Source: Clostridiales bacterium (GTDB lineage Bacteria; Bacillota; Clostridia; Oscillospirales; Oscillospiraceae). From it: 47,198 bases of DNA. The notes below the pieces were generated by a model. That model was not told the DNA's origin. It ran no database searches and was given only the letters and a program-made list of their open reading frames with translations. The stretch covers positions 1 through 47,198 of the forward strand of contig SFHJ01000010.1 of the NCBI GenBank assembly GCA_004555655.1. Direction: 5' to 3'. The stretch's first letter is position 1. Every line of letters begins with the position of its first letter. Of the stretch, positions 39,970 to 47,198 are shown piece after piece. Made by a program: the position numbers and the translations under genes.

Positions 39970-41921
39970 AGCGCCTGACAAAGGAGCTTGAATACCACAA
40001 CCACCAGTATTACGTGCTGGACGATCCGAAGATTTCGGACTTTGAGTACGACCATATGCTCAGACAGCTCGAGGAGCTGGAAAAGCAGTACCCCGAATAT
40101 GCCTCGCCCATCAGTCCCACCCGGCGTGTGGGAGGCGAAGCGCTGAGCCAGTTTGTAAAAGTCCGGCACGCCGTACCGCTCGAAAGCCTGCAGGATGTGT
40201 TTTCCTATGATGAGCTGCGGGAATTTGACGCGCACCTGCGCGAGCAGGAGCCGGAGGCAGAATATACTGTTGAACCAAAGGTCGACGGGCTGTCTGTGGC
40301 GCTGGAATATATTGACGGCCGGTTTGTTCGCGGCGCAACGCGCGGTGACGGCCTTGTGGGCGAGGATGTGACGGAAAATCTCAAGACCATCCGATCAATC
40401 CCCATGACGCTGGAGAATGCGCCTGCGCGGCTCATCGTGCGTGGTGAGGTGTTCATGCCGCGCGCAAGCTTTGAAGCGCTCAACCGCCAGCAGGAGCAGG
40501 CAGGCAAGCCGCTCTTTGCCAATCCGCGCAACGCGGCGGCCGGCTCGCTGCGGCAGCTCGACCCCACAGTCGCGGCGCAGCGGCGGCTGGATATTCTGGT
40601 GTTCAATCTGCAGCTGGCGGAGGGGTTGGAGTTTCAGACGCACGCTGAGACGCTGGACTATCTGCGTGCGCGCAGGTTTAAGGTAATTCCGTATACGCTC
40701 TGCCGCGATTTTGATTCCATCCGGACGCAGATCGCGCGGTTGGACGATACGCGCTACGATCTCAGCTACGACATTGACGGCGCGGTGGTGAAGCTCAATT
40801 CGCTCGCAGGCCGCGCGCGTATGGGCAGTACAGCTAAGTTTCCGCGCTGGGCGGCGGCCTTTAAATATCCGCCCGAAGTTAAATCCACTGTCCTGCAGGA
40901 TATTGTCGTGCAGGTGGGTAGAACGGGCGTGCTGACGCCGCGCGCTGTGGTTGCGCCGGTGCATCTGGCGGGCACGACCGTGACGAGCGCGACGCTCCAC
41001 AATCAGGACTTCATCACGGAAAAGGATATCCGCATCGGTGACACGGTAAAAATCCGCAAGGCAGGGGAGATCATACCCGAAATCCTCGAGGTTGAGAAGG
41101 ACAAGCGTCCGGCCGGGACAGCGCCATACCTGCTGCCGTCCGTCTGCCCGGTCTGCGGCGCGCCGGTCGTGCGCGATGAAGACGGTGTGGCCCTTCGCTG
41201 CACGGGCGCGGAGTGCCCGGCACAGCTTTCAAGAAATCTGGCGCACTTTGTCTCGCGCGAGGCCATGAACATCGACGGCCTCGGCAGCGCCATCATCGAC
41301 CAGCTCATCGAGGAAAAACTCATTTCCACACCTGCCGACCTCTATACGCTTGATTTTGATGCGTTCGCAGAACTTGACGGGCAGGGAAGAAAGTCGGCGG
41401 AAAACCTGCGCCGCTCCATCGAGGCCAGCAAGGGAAACGATCTGAGCAGGCTGCTGTGCGCGTTCGGCATCCGGCAGGTCGGCGTGAAAGCTGCCAAGGT
41501 GCTTGCCGCTACGTTTGGCTCACTGGACGCTTTGATGCAGGCGGACATGGAGGCGCTTACGGCAGTGCCCGACGTGGGCCAGACGACGGCAGAGAATATC
41601 CTGCAGTGGTTTGCAAGCGGGCAGTCGCGCGATCTTATTGAGAAGCTGCGCGCAGCGGGTGTCAATTTTGAAAGCCACAGCGCTGTGACTGACACGCGCT
41701 TTGCAGGAAAGACGTTCGTGCTGACGGGCGCTTTGCAGCTCTTCACGCGCGATGAGGCGACGGAGAAGATCGAATCTTTTGGCGGTAAGGCAGCTTCGTC
41801 CGTCTCGAAAAAGACCAGCTATGTTGTAGCCGGCGAGAATGCGGGCAGCAAGCTCAAAAAGGCAAATGAGCTTGGAATCCCCGTTCTTTCTGAGCAGGAG
41901 TTTCTGGAGATGCTGCAATGA
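39939..41921 (+). CDS. ligA: NAD-dependent DNA ligase LigA
   Basis: 660 residues sealing nicks in replication and repair. The N-terminal Ia domain has YYVLDDPKISDFEYD. The adenylation motif KVDG has catalytic Lys114. OB-fold segment VVQVGRTGVLTPRA, the four-Cys zinc finger (CPVCG ... CTGAECP near 405-427), helix-hairpin-helix repeats and a C-terminal BRCT domain (about 590-660) follow in the usual order. It starts within yunB, so it may be coupled to a sporulation gene, an unusual pairing for a constitutive enzyme. A separate promoter inside yunB was not identified. Confidence 0.96.
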   Translation: MDTRDAKLEIERLTKELEYHNHQYYVLDDPKISDFEYDHMLRQLEELEKQYPEYASPISPTRRVGGEALSQFVKVRHAVPLESLQDVFSYDELREFDAHLREQEPEAEYTVEPKVDGLSVALEYIDGRFVRGATRGDGLVGEDVTENLKTIRSIPMTLENAPARLIVRGEVFMPRASFEALNRQQEQAGKPLFANPRNAAAGSLRQLDPTVAAQRRLDILVFNLQLAEGLEFQTHAETLDYLRARRFKVIPYTLCRDFDSIRTQIARLDDTRYDLSYDIDGAVVKLNSLAGRARMGSTAKFPRWAAAFKYPPEVKSTVLQDIVVQVGRTGVLTPRAVVAPVHLAGTTVTSATLHNQDFITEKDIRIGDTVKIRKAGEIIPEILEVEKDKRPAGTAPYLLPSVCPVCGAPVVRDEDGVALRCTGAECPAQLSRNLAHFVSREAMNIDGLGSAIIDQLIEEKLISTPADLYTLDFDAFAELDGQGRKSAENLRRSIEASKGNDLSRLLCAFGIRQVGVKAAKVLAATFGSLDALMQADMEALTAVPDVGQTTAENILQWFASGQSRDLIEKLRAAGVNFESHSAVTDTRFAGKTFVLTGALQLFTRDEATEKIESFGGKAASSVSKKTSYVVAGENAGSKLKKANELGIPVLSEQEFLEMLQ

Positions 41922-42622
41922 AGATAACGCTTGTTTGCAGCTGCGGGCTGCTGATGGAAAGCGGAGGGCAGAAGCTGCTCGTCGACGCGCCGAACAGCCC
42001 GCTGGCGCCGTTTTATGCTTTCCCGGATCAGGCGCTTCAGAAGCTCATCTCCGCGCAGCCGCCCTATGACGGAGCGTTGGCGCTTGCCTTTACACATGCA
42101 CACGAGGATCACCTCTGCCGCGAAAAGCTGCGCCGTGTGCTGGATGCGCGGCCGCAGACAAAGGTGCTTCTGCCGGATCATGCTTTGCCGGACACTGGAG
42201 AGGTACATCTGGGCGACTTTTGTGTGGAATTTCACCGCTTTGCGCATATCACGGTGCCAAAGAATCTGATGACGGATCATTTCGTGCTGCTGGTAAAACG
42301 CGACGGAGAAACAGTTTACATAACTGCAGATGCCACGCCCGACGCAGAACGGCACCGGATGGTGTTGGCTGGCCGTCGCTGTGATGCGGCCTTCTGGAAT
42401 GGGCTGCACCTGTCTTACGTAGAAACGCGCACGTTGATGCGCGAAGCAGCGGAAAAGAATTATGTCTACCATGTGCCGGTTGATCCGGCAGACACCAGCG
42501 GGATCCGCCGCAAGTGCGAAAGAAATATGCAGCGTTTTGCGTCCGAGCTTGCAGGTGTCGTGGTGTTGGACAGATATCCGGCCGTACTGTGCCCGGATGC
42601 ACGCGAAGGAGAATCCACATGA
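41918..42622 (+). CDS. MBL-fold metallo-hydrolase
   Basis: 234 residues. The metal motif THAHEDH (near residue 59, HxHxDH) and a later ADATPD segment near 138 indicate a metallo-beta-lactamase fold of the UlaG/Lactamase_B_2 kind. No signal peptide, so cytoplasmic. Substrate unknown. It overlaps ligA upstream and the rhodanese lipoprotein gene downstream by 4 nt each. A DNA-related role through linkage to ligA, or a sulfur role through linkage to rhodanese, are both unproven. Confidence 0.8.
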   Translation: MKITLVCSCGLLMESGGQKLLVDAPNSPLAPFYAFPDQALQKLISAQPPYDGALALAFTHAHEDHLCREKLRRVLDARPQTKVLLPDHALPDTGEVHLGDFCVEFHRFAHITVPKNLMTDHFVLLVKRDGETVYITADATPDAERHRMVLAGRRCDAAFWNGLHLSYVETRTLMREAAEKNYVYHVPVDPADTSGIRRKCERNMQRFASELAGVVVLDRYPAVLCPDAREGEST

Positions 42623-43014
42623 AGCTGAAACGCTTGATTCTGACATCGGCGCTCTGTGTGCTTTGTCTCACGGGCTGCGGTGCGGCAGGGCCTGTGCAGC
42701 CATTCACATATGAGCAAATATCCGCTGAGCAGGCCAAGCGCCTCATGGACGAGCATCCGGACAGCATTGTTCTGGACGTGCGCGAAGCGGAGGAATATGA
42801 AGCGGGGCACATTCCCGGAGCAGTCCTTCTGCCGGTGGGCTCCATCAGCGGGGATACTGCCGCAGCGGCGATTCCGGAAACGGACAGCCTTGTACTCGTC
42901 TATTGCCGCAGTGGCCGGCGCAGCAAGCTGGCCGCTGAAGCGCTGGCCGGGCTTGGCTACAGCAATGTCAAGGAATTCGGCGGCATCCTAGATTGGCCCT
43001 ATGTAATCGAGTAG
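42619..43014 (+). CDS. Rhodanese-domain lipoprotein
   Basis: 131 residues. The lipobox LTGC puts the lipid-bearing Cys at residue 20, so the protein is anchored on the outer face of the membrane. A single rhodanese domain follows with VLDVREAEEYEAGHIPGA and the active loop CRSGRRS near residue 95, catalytic Cys present. Thiosulfate or other persulfide donor unknown. Translationally coupled to the MBL-fold gene. Confidence 0.88.
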   Translation: MKLKRLILTSALCVLCLTGCGAAGPVQPFTYEQISAEQAKRLMDEHPDSIVLDVREAEEYEAGHIPGAVLLPVGSISGDTAAAAIPETDSLVLVYCRSGRRSKLAAEALAGLGYSNVKEFGGILDWPYVIE

Positions 43015-43062
43015 CACCGGCTTCTGATTTGCCGGAGAAAGGCGAAGAACAGGAAGAACACC

Positions 43063-43767
43063 ATGACATTTGCAAATAAAGTCGCCGTTGTGACCGGCGG
43101 AGCGAGCGGCATCGGCAGGTGCATCTGTGAGGAATTTGAAAAGCAGGGCGCGCATGTCTGCGTTATCGATATAAAAGAAAACCCATATTTTGTGGGCGAT
43201 ATTGCAGACGACGCAGTTTTGCAGCGCTTTGCCGAAAGGGTTGTGACAGACTTTGGCCGTGTTGACTTCCTCATCAATAACGCCCTTCCCATTATGAAGG
43301 GGATCGACAGCTGCACCTATGAAGAATTCAACTACGCACTTCGTGTCGGCGTTTCTGCGCCCTTCCGGCTGACGCAGCTGTTTCTGCCGCACTTCGCGAC
43401 GGGCGCGAGTGTTGTCAACATCTCTTCCAGCCGGGACAGGATGAGCCAGCCCAACACCGAGAGCTATACTGCAGCCAAAGGCGGTATTGCGGCGCTGACG
43501 CATGCGCTGGCTGTAAGTCTGGCAGGAAAGGTGCGGGTCAACTCCATTTCGCCCGGCTGGATCGACACTACCTCTTCCGTCAGAACCGGCCCCGACGCCT
43601 ACCAGCAGCCTGTCGGGCGCGTTGGAACGCCCATGGATATTGCCAATATGGTGCTCTTTCTCTGCTCCGGCAAAGCGGGCTTCATCACCGGAGAAAACAT
43701 CTGCATCGACGGCGGCATGACCAGACAGATGATCTATCACGGTGATTTCGGGTGGCATCTGGACTGA
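43063..43767 (+). CDS. Short-chain dehydrogenase/reductase
   Basis: 234 residues of classical SDR. The nucleotide motif TGGASGIG (near 11-18), FLINNA (near 70), the catalytic Ser in NISSS and Tyr-x3-Lys in YTAAK (near 144-148) are present. The ISPGWIDT segment and the C-terminal GENICIDGGM are typical. Somewhat shorter than the usual 250 residues. Asp (VIDIK) after the second strand suggests NAD preference. Substrate unknown. GGAAG precedes ATG 43063. Confidence 0.9.
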   Translation: MTFANKVAVVTGGASGIGRCICEEFEKQGAHVCVIDIKENPYFVGDIADDAVLQRFAERVVTDFGRVDFLINNALPIMKGIDSCTYEEFNYALRVGVSAPFRLTQLFLPHFATGASVVNISSSRDRMSQPNTESYTAAKGGIAALTHALAVSLAGKVRVNSISPGWIDTTSSVRTGPDAYQQPVGRVGTPMDIANMVLFLCSGKAGFITGENICIDGGMTRQMIYHGDFGWHLD

Positions 43768-43811
43768 TTTTTCTACGTGGCAGTCGAGCGTTCGCTCCAG
43801 AAATAAGATAT

Positions 43812-43841
43812 CCTCCGACCAGGAAAAAACCTGATTGGAGG
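43812..43841 (+). promoter_or_regulatory. Hairpin that pairs with the SD of a tiny ORF
   Basis: CCTCC (43812-43816) pairs with GGAGG (43837-43841) and CCAGG (43819-43823) with CCTGG-like CCTGA (43830-43834) around an A-rich loop. The GGAGG is the ribosome-binding site of the 32-codon ORF at 43849, so it would be hidden in the folded RNA. Confidence 0.45.
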
Positions 43842-43848
43842 GTTATCC

Positions 43849-43947
43849 ATGGCGCGACAAAAGAAGCTGTCGTGCATTTCCGGCCTCAGCGGCGAGGCTG
43901 AACACGCATTCACCAGAACAAGCAGTAAAAAAGCCCGGATCGTTTGA
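43849..43947 (+). CDS. Possible 32-residue peptide, function unknown
   Basis: ATG 43849 has GGAGGG 6 nt upstream. The reading frame gives a basic peptide starting MARQKKLSCISGLSGEAEH and ending KKARIV, with one Cys. The stop lies inside the nagA terminator stem. No membrane helix or leader-peptide signature. It could be a real small gene, a remnant, or chance; the well-placed SD within a hairpin is the only positive sign. Confidence 0.3.
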   Translation: MARQKKLSCISGLSGEAEHAFTRTSSKKARIV

Positions 43948-43958
43948 TCCGGGCTTTT
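43929..43958. terminator. Terminator of nagA (bidirectional)
   Basis: A 13-bp perfect stem (43929-43941 with 43946-43958), GTTT loop. On the minus strand it is followed by six T, right after nagA; on plus the tail is TTTTCAG. Confidence 0.92.
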
Positions 43959-43969
43959 CAGACCGATGT

Positions 43970-45100
43970 TCAGTTCACGACCAGCGCGCCCTTGAACACG
44001 ACTGCGCGTATGGTGAGGGTGTCCTTTTCCAGCAGGACGAAGCTTGCCTCCTTGCCGTCATCCAAACTGCCGGCGCGGTGGTCGATGCCGATGGCGCGGG
44101 CAGGGTTATATGTCGCGGCGCGGACGGCGTCGGACAGCGGAATGCCGAACTTCACCGCCTGCCGCACGCAGCCCATGAGGCTCGTGACTGAGCCCGCCAG
44201 CGTATTTGGGTCATCCGCCATGGTTGCGCGGTTGCCACGCACTACGATCTGCTGCCCGCCAAAGGGATACTGCCCGTCGGGCATTCCTGTGGCTCGCAGG
44301 GAATCAGACACCAGAATCACCCGGTGCGCGCCAAACAGACGGAACGTCGCCCGCACCACACTGGGGTGGATGTGGATGCCGTCGCTGATGAGCTCCGCCT
44401 GTACCTCGGGGTGGTCAAATGCCGCGCCAATGACGCCGGGCGCACGATGGGTGAAGGGCGGCATAGCGTTAAAAAGATGTGTTGCCTGCCGCGCGCCCGC
44501 TTCATAGGCGGCGCTGGCAGTATCATAGTCCGCAGTGGTGTGGCCAACGGAGACGGTGACGCCGTCGGCGCGGGCCGCGCGGATAAATTCCAGCGAGCCC
44601 GGCTGCTCGGGCGCAACCGTGACCAGCTTTACAAGGCCGTTTGCGGCCACCTGCAGCCGGTGGAGCATTGCGCCATCGGGGGCGTGGAGGAATGCGCCGT
44701 TCTGTGCGCCCTTTTTCGCCATGCACAAAAACGGCCCCTCGAGATTCAGTCCCGCCAGCTCCGCGCCGTGCGATGCGTTGGCGCGGTGCGCAGCCGCATT
44801 TTCGCAGATGCGCATCAGCTGTTCTTCCGGCAGCGTCATGCCGGCCGGACAGATGTAGGTGACGCCCTGCGAAAGCTCGTAGTCGGCCATCCGCTGCAGC
44901 CCATCGGGCGTGGCGTCGCTGAAATCCTCGCCCACGCAGCCGTGAAAATGCACGTCGATAAGACCGGGAATTACGTAGCACCCGGAAGCATCCAACGTCT
45001 CACCGCCGCCCTCTGCGGCAAGTAGCGCGCCGCTTGTGAACAGCTCACGCTCTATAAATCCATGTTCCAGGTCAAAGACCTGCCCGCCTGCTACCCGCAT
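43970..45100 (-). CDS. nagA: N-acetylglucosamine-6-phosphate deacetylase NagA
   Basis: 376 residues converting GlcNAc-6-P to GlcN-6-P in amino-sugar use and wall recycling. The amidohydrolase motif VIPGLIDVHFHG is near residue 43, NLEGPFL near 118, VSVGHTTADYD near 180, THLFNAMPPF near 206 and the catalytic Asp in LVSDSLRATG near 265. GGAGGGA precedes ATG 45100. No nagB nearby; the divergent neighbour is a ROK-like protein, fitting a sugar context. Confidence 0.93.
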   Translation of the reverse strand: MRVAGGQVFDLEHGFIERELFTSGALLAAEGGGETLDASGCYVIPGLIDVHFHGCVGEDFSDATPDGLQRMADYELSQGVTYICPAGMTLPEEQLMRICENAAAHRANASHGAELAGLNLEGPFLCMAKKGAQNGAFLHAPDGAMLHRLQVAANGLVKLVTVAPEQPGSLEFIRAARADGVTVSVGHTTADYDTASAAYEAGARQATHLFNAMPPFTHRAPGVIGAAFDHPEVQAELISDGIHIHPSVVRATFRLFGAHRVILVSDSLRATGMPDGQYPFGGQQIVVRGNRATMADDPNTLAGSVTSLMGCVRQAVKFGIPLSDAVRAATYNPARAIGIDHRAGSLDDGKEASFVLLEKDTLTIRAVVFKGALVVN

Positions 45101-45176
45101 AGGAATCCCTCCGCATTCCGGCCGCTACACAGACTTCTGCGCCCCGTTCTGCATGCCGGCCTTTTCTGATAACACA

Positions 45177-45205
45177 ATCATATGCCGTTTTTATCGATGC
45201 GTCAA
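45177..45205 (-). promoter_or_regulatory. Promoter of nagA
   Basis: Minus-strand TTGACG (45200-45205) and TATGAT (45177-45182) with a 17-bp spacer. A less clear plus-strand promoter for the ROK-like gene may lie at 45234-45261 (TTGACA, 16 bp, TAGCCT). The rest of the 232-bp gap shows no gene. Confidence 0.75.
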
Positions 45206-45332
45206 GAAAATTCACAAATAAAGTTTCGGGCGCTTGACAAAATGAAAAAAACTGTTAGCCTTGACAATAGAAGCATGCCGCAGAGAGAAAGCCGCGGCAA
45301 AAGATAGAAACCGGATTATGGAGGAGCAATCA

Positions 45333-46715
45333 ATGGAACGATACGGTATCTCTGTGAACATCAAAAATACGCCGGAACTTGACCCGGCGTATATCCCCAT
45401 CATGCGCTTCAATCAGGCGTTTCTGCAGACCGCGAAAAAGCCTGTCTCCATCGCCGTGGAGCGTGCCGACGGTCAGATGGCTGCCTGCCATACGTTCATC
45501 CACGGTACGCCGGAGATGTATGACGCCGACTGCTACTATATCGAGCGCATGGTCAAGACCATCCTCTGGATGAAGGGCGGCTACAGAATTTACATTGACG
45601 ACACAGCAATGTGCGACTATTTGAAAAAGACATATTGTGCCGGAGGCCAGCAGGCGTTCGACTGGGACTATATGGCCAACATTTTTGAGCATCCGTTTGA
45701 GATTGTCCGCACCGACCGCGTGCCCGAGGCCAAGGACGCGCCCAAGGCGATGGGCGGCCATCTTGAGGGCTGCCGTATCGGCTTTGACGCGGGCGGCAGT
45801 GACCGCAAGGTCTCGGCCGTCATCGACGGCGAGACAGTCTGTTCAGAAGAGGTCGTCTGGTTCCCCAAAATCAACGCCGACCCTGACTACCACTATGACG
45901 GCATCGTTGCTGCGCTCAAATCTGCCGCCGCGCACATGCCGCGCGTCGACGCAGTGGGCGTATCCTCGGCCGGTGTATTCATCAATAACCGCACCATGAA
46001 CGCCTCCTTGTTCCTGCAGGTGCCCAAGGATCTGTATGACAAGAAGGTCAAAGATATCTACATCCGCGCCATCACCGACACTTTCGGCGATGTGCCGTAT
46101 TCCGTCATCAATGACGGCGACGTCTCGGCGCTGGCTGGTGCGATGAGCCTGAACGATACAAGCGTTCTGGGCATCGCCATGGGCACAAGCGAGGCCGTTG
46201 GCTATGTCGATGAGCAAGGCCGTATCACCGGTTGGCTCAATGAGCTGGCGTTTGTCCCCGTGGACGCACAGCCCGATGCCATGCGCGATGAATGGTCGGG
46301 CGATATTGGCTGCGGCGTAAAGTATTTCTCACAGGACGGCGTAATCAAACTGGCCCCGCGCGCTGGCATCGAGCTGGACGAGGCGCTGTCTCCGGCTGAA
46401 AAGCTGAAGGTCGTACAAAGGCTCATGGAAGCGGGTGATGCGCGCGCAGAAAAGGTATATGTATCCATCGGCGTATATCTGGGCCACACGCTTGCATACT
46501 ACTATCATCTGTACGGCTGCCGCCATGTGCTGCTGCTGGGCCGTGTTATGTCCGGAAAGGGCGGCGATCTGATTCTGGAGACCGCCAAGCACGTTCTGGC
46601 CGACGAGTACCCCGAGCTGAGCGGCAAGATGATTCCGGAGCTGCCAGATGAGAAGTTCCGCCGCGTGGGCCAGTCGATGGCCGCGGCAAGCCTGCCCGCG
46701 TCCAACACGCATTGA
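45333..46715 (+). CDS. ROK/ASKHA-family sugar-kinase-like protein with extra N-terminal domain
   Basis: 460 residues. Residues 1-145 form a domain I cannot name. From about 148 the ASKHA fold begins with the phosphate-1 loop FDAGGSDRKVSAVIDG, then VDAVGVSSAGVF and the acidic VINDGDVSALAGAM (catalytic-type Asp), then LGIAMGTSEAVGYVD. This is close to ROK kinases, but the usual ROK cysteine-zinc motif (CxCGxxGC) is missing; DIGCGVKYF occurs in its place. SD GGAGGAG lies 6 nt before ATG 45333. Divergent from nagA, so an amino-sugar or glycan substrate is a reasonable guess, not shown. Confidence 0.8.
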   Translation: MERYGISVNIKNTPELDPAYIPIMRFNQAFLQTAKKPVSIAVERADGQMAACHTFIHGTPEMYDADCYYIERMVKTILWMKGGYRIYIDDTAMCDYLKKTYCAGGQQAFDWDYMANIFEHPFEIVRTDRVPEAKDAPKAMGGHLEGCRIGFDAGGSDRKVSAVIDGETVCSEEVVWFPKINADPDYHYDGIVAALKSAAAHMPRVDAVGVSSAGVFINNRTMNASLFLQVPKDLYDKKVKDIYIRAITDTFGDVPYSVINDGDVSALAGAMSLNDTSVLGIAMGTSEAVGYVDEQGRITGWLNELAFVPVDAQPDAMRDEWSGDIGCGVKYFSQDGVIKLAPRAGIELDEALSPAEKLKVVQRLMEAGDARAEKVYVSIGVYLGHTLAYYYHLYGCRHVLLLGRVMSGKGGDLILETAKHVLADEYPELSGKMIPELPDEKFRRVGQSMAAASLPASNTH

Positions 46716-46740
46716 GCGGCATAGCGATGATAAAAAACGG

Positions 46741-46777
46741 AAATACGGACGAAAAGCGATGCTTTTCGTCCGTATTT
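46741..46777. terminator. Terminator between the ROK-like gene and cotJC
   Basis: A 17-bp perfect stem (46741-46757 with 46761-46777), 3-nt loop, built from AAATACGGACGAAAAGC. Serves both convergent genes. Confidence 0.9.
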
Positions 46778-46787
46778 TGCTCTTTGC

Positions 46788-46991
46788 TCAGTTTTTCAGC
46801 GCGGGGTTCATATAGTAGACGTTCTTCTCGTCGAGCTTCCGACGCAGAAGCTCCATTGCCTCGCCAAAGCGCTGGAAGTGTACGATCTCGCGTTCGCGCA
46901 GGAACTTGATCGCGTCGTTCACATCCGGGTCGTCCGAGAGGCGAAGAATGTTGTCGTACGTCGCCCGGGCCTTCTGTTCTGCTGCAATCAT
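46788..46991 (-). pseudogene. cotJC: CotJC-like spore coat / manganese catalase family protein, 5'-truncated by insertion
   Basis: Only the last 67 codons remain of a protein that is normally near 190 residues. The sequence IAAEQKARATYDNI, SDDPDVNDAIKFLREREIVHFQRF matches the C-terminal metal-binding helix region of CotJC. Upstream in frame there are 11 unrelated codons and then a stop (47025-47027), and the DNA turns AT-richer, so the N-terminal two thirds were displaced by the element at the right edge. ATG at 46991 is an internal Met. The inner-coat protein would be non-functional. Confidence 0.85.
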
Positions 46992-47198
46992 ATAAGAACA
47001 ACATTTTAGGTTGATTGGTTCGTTTCAGTCCCATTTTCAGGACAGTTATCAGAAATTCCAGTGAATTTCGATGGGAACATCCTTTGTTCCGGGAATCCTC
47101 TTGCCTATCACGATGTAGTCAATCAGGATTTCAACGATCTCCCGTGTCAGGTGTTCCAGATTGGTGTACTGTTCGATCAGTTCACGACGATTATCACC
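46992..47198. mobile_element. End of a serine-recombinase mobile element inserted in cotJC
   Basis: Starts where the CotJC similarity ends (about 46990-47000), shows lower GC than the chromosome and carries the 3' end of a large serine recombinase reading towards the junction, a common position of the integrase gene in such elements. Attachment-site core not determinable from one end. Confidence 0.7.
47049..47198 (-). CDS. Large serine recombinase, C-terminal 49 residues (5' end outside window)
   Basis: The visible part has LIEQYTNLEHLTREIVEILI followed by a DYIVIGKR strand and the terminal PIEIHWNF. That ending, with a helix rich in Leu/Glu before a short beta segment, is typical for the C-terminus of large serine recombinases of clostridial integrative elements (TnpX-like, with DUF4368-type tail). 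The catalytic N-terminal domain lies outside the window, so activity cannot be judged. Confidence 0.75.
   Translation of the reverse strand, partial: GDNRRELIEQYTNLEHLTREIVEILIDYIVIGKRIPGTKDVPIEIHWNF

Noticed and set aside
41918..43014. Persulfide dioxygenase-rhodanese detoxification pair
   Set aside because: The rhodanese is exported and the MBL protein is cytoplasmic, and the MBL sequence is not of the ETHE1 type as far as I can see.

Overview
The window looks like a chromosomal segment of a GC-rich, endospore-forming member of the Clostridia, most like the Oscillospirales. Supporting signs are sporulation genes throughout (ylbJ, yqfC, yqfD, spoIIAA-spoIIAB-sigF, yunB, a cotJC remnant), a T-box leader, strong SD sequences, short spacers and the order yqfC-yqfD-phoH-ybeY-era-yqzL-recO. 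The species cannot be named from sequence alone.

Layout. 1-606 is the end of a mobile element (cysteine-rich zinc-finger protein plus three hairpins) that cuts comM, leaving only its C-terminal part (604-1236). Then come thiI and cinA (+). A polyamine ABC transporter operon potABCD (- strand, 6878-2947) is followed by an RluA-type pseudouridine synthase (-). DUF177-rpmF-der (+) form a ribosome-biogenesis operon. After a TraX-family membrane protein (-) there is a redox cluster: a zinc protein and a ferredoxin-like protein (-) divergent from a Crp/Fnr regulator (+). A family-4 uracil-DNA glycosylase and dacF lie on the minus strand. Divergent from them run a ComEA-like protein, an OmpR-type response regulator, a histidine kinase and a GerMN lipoprotein (+). 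A small Cys protein and the SpoVV-like YlbJ (-) face yqfC, yqfD, phoH, ybeY, era, yqzL, recO and mutS2 (+).

The plus-strand run continues with an HPr-like gene whose active-site histidine is tyrosine, preceded by a structured leader; uvrC-rsmD-coaD and a coiled-coil protein; and a valine-type T-box controlling two YcxB-like membrane proteins and valS. Then come the spoIIA operon, pcrA, a 160-bp imperfect palindrome, yunB-ligA-MBL hydrolase-rhodanese lipoprotein, and an SDR dehydrogenase. nagA (-) lies divergent from a ROK-like sugar-kinase-family protein (+). The window ends in a cotJC-like gene truncated by a second mobile element, of which the last 49 residues of a large serine recombinase are visible.

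How the genes fit together: most of the window is core housekeeping (ribosome assembly, tRNA charging, DNA repair, CoA synthesis) interleaved with sporulation genes. Accessory character is confined to the two ends and to the palindrome at 39069-39228. No tRNA, rRNA, CRISPR array, toxin-antitoxin pair or phage genes were seen. The items most worth a second look are the structured leader with its Tyr15 HPr-like gene, the T-box operon carrying two YcxB-like proteins, the ferredoxin/zinc protein/Crp module, the membrane-anchored PotD, and the two genes broken by mobile elements.
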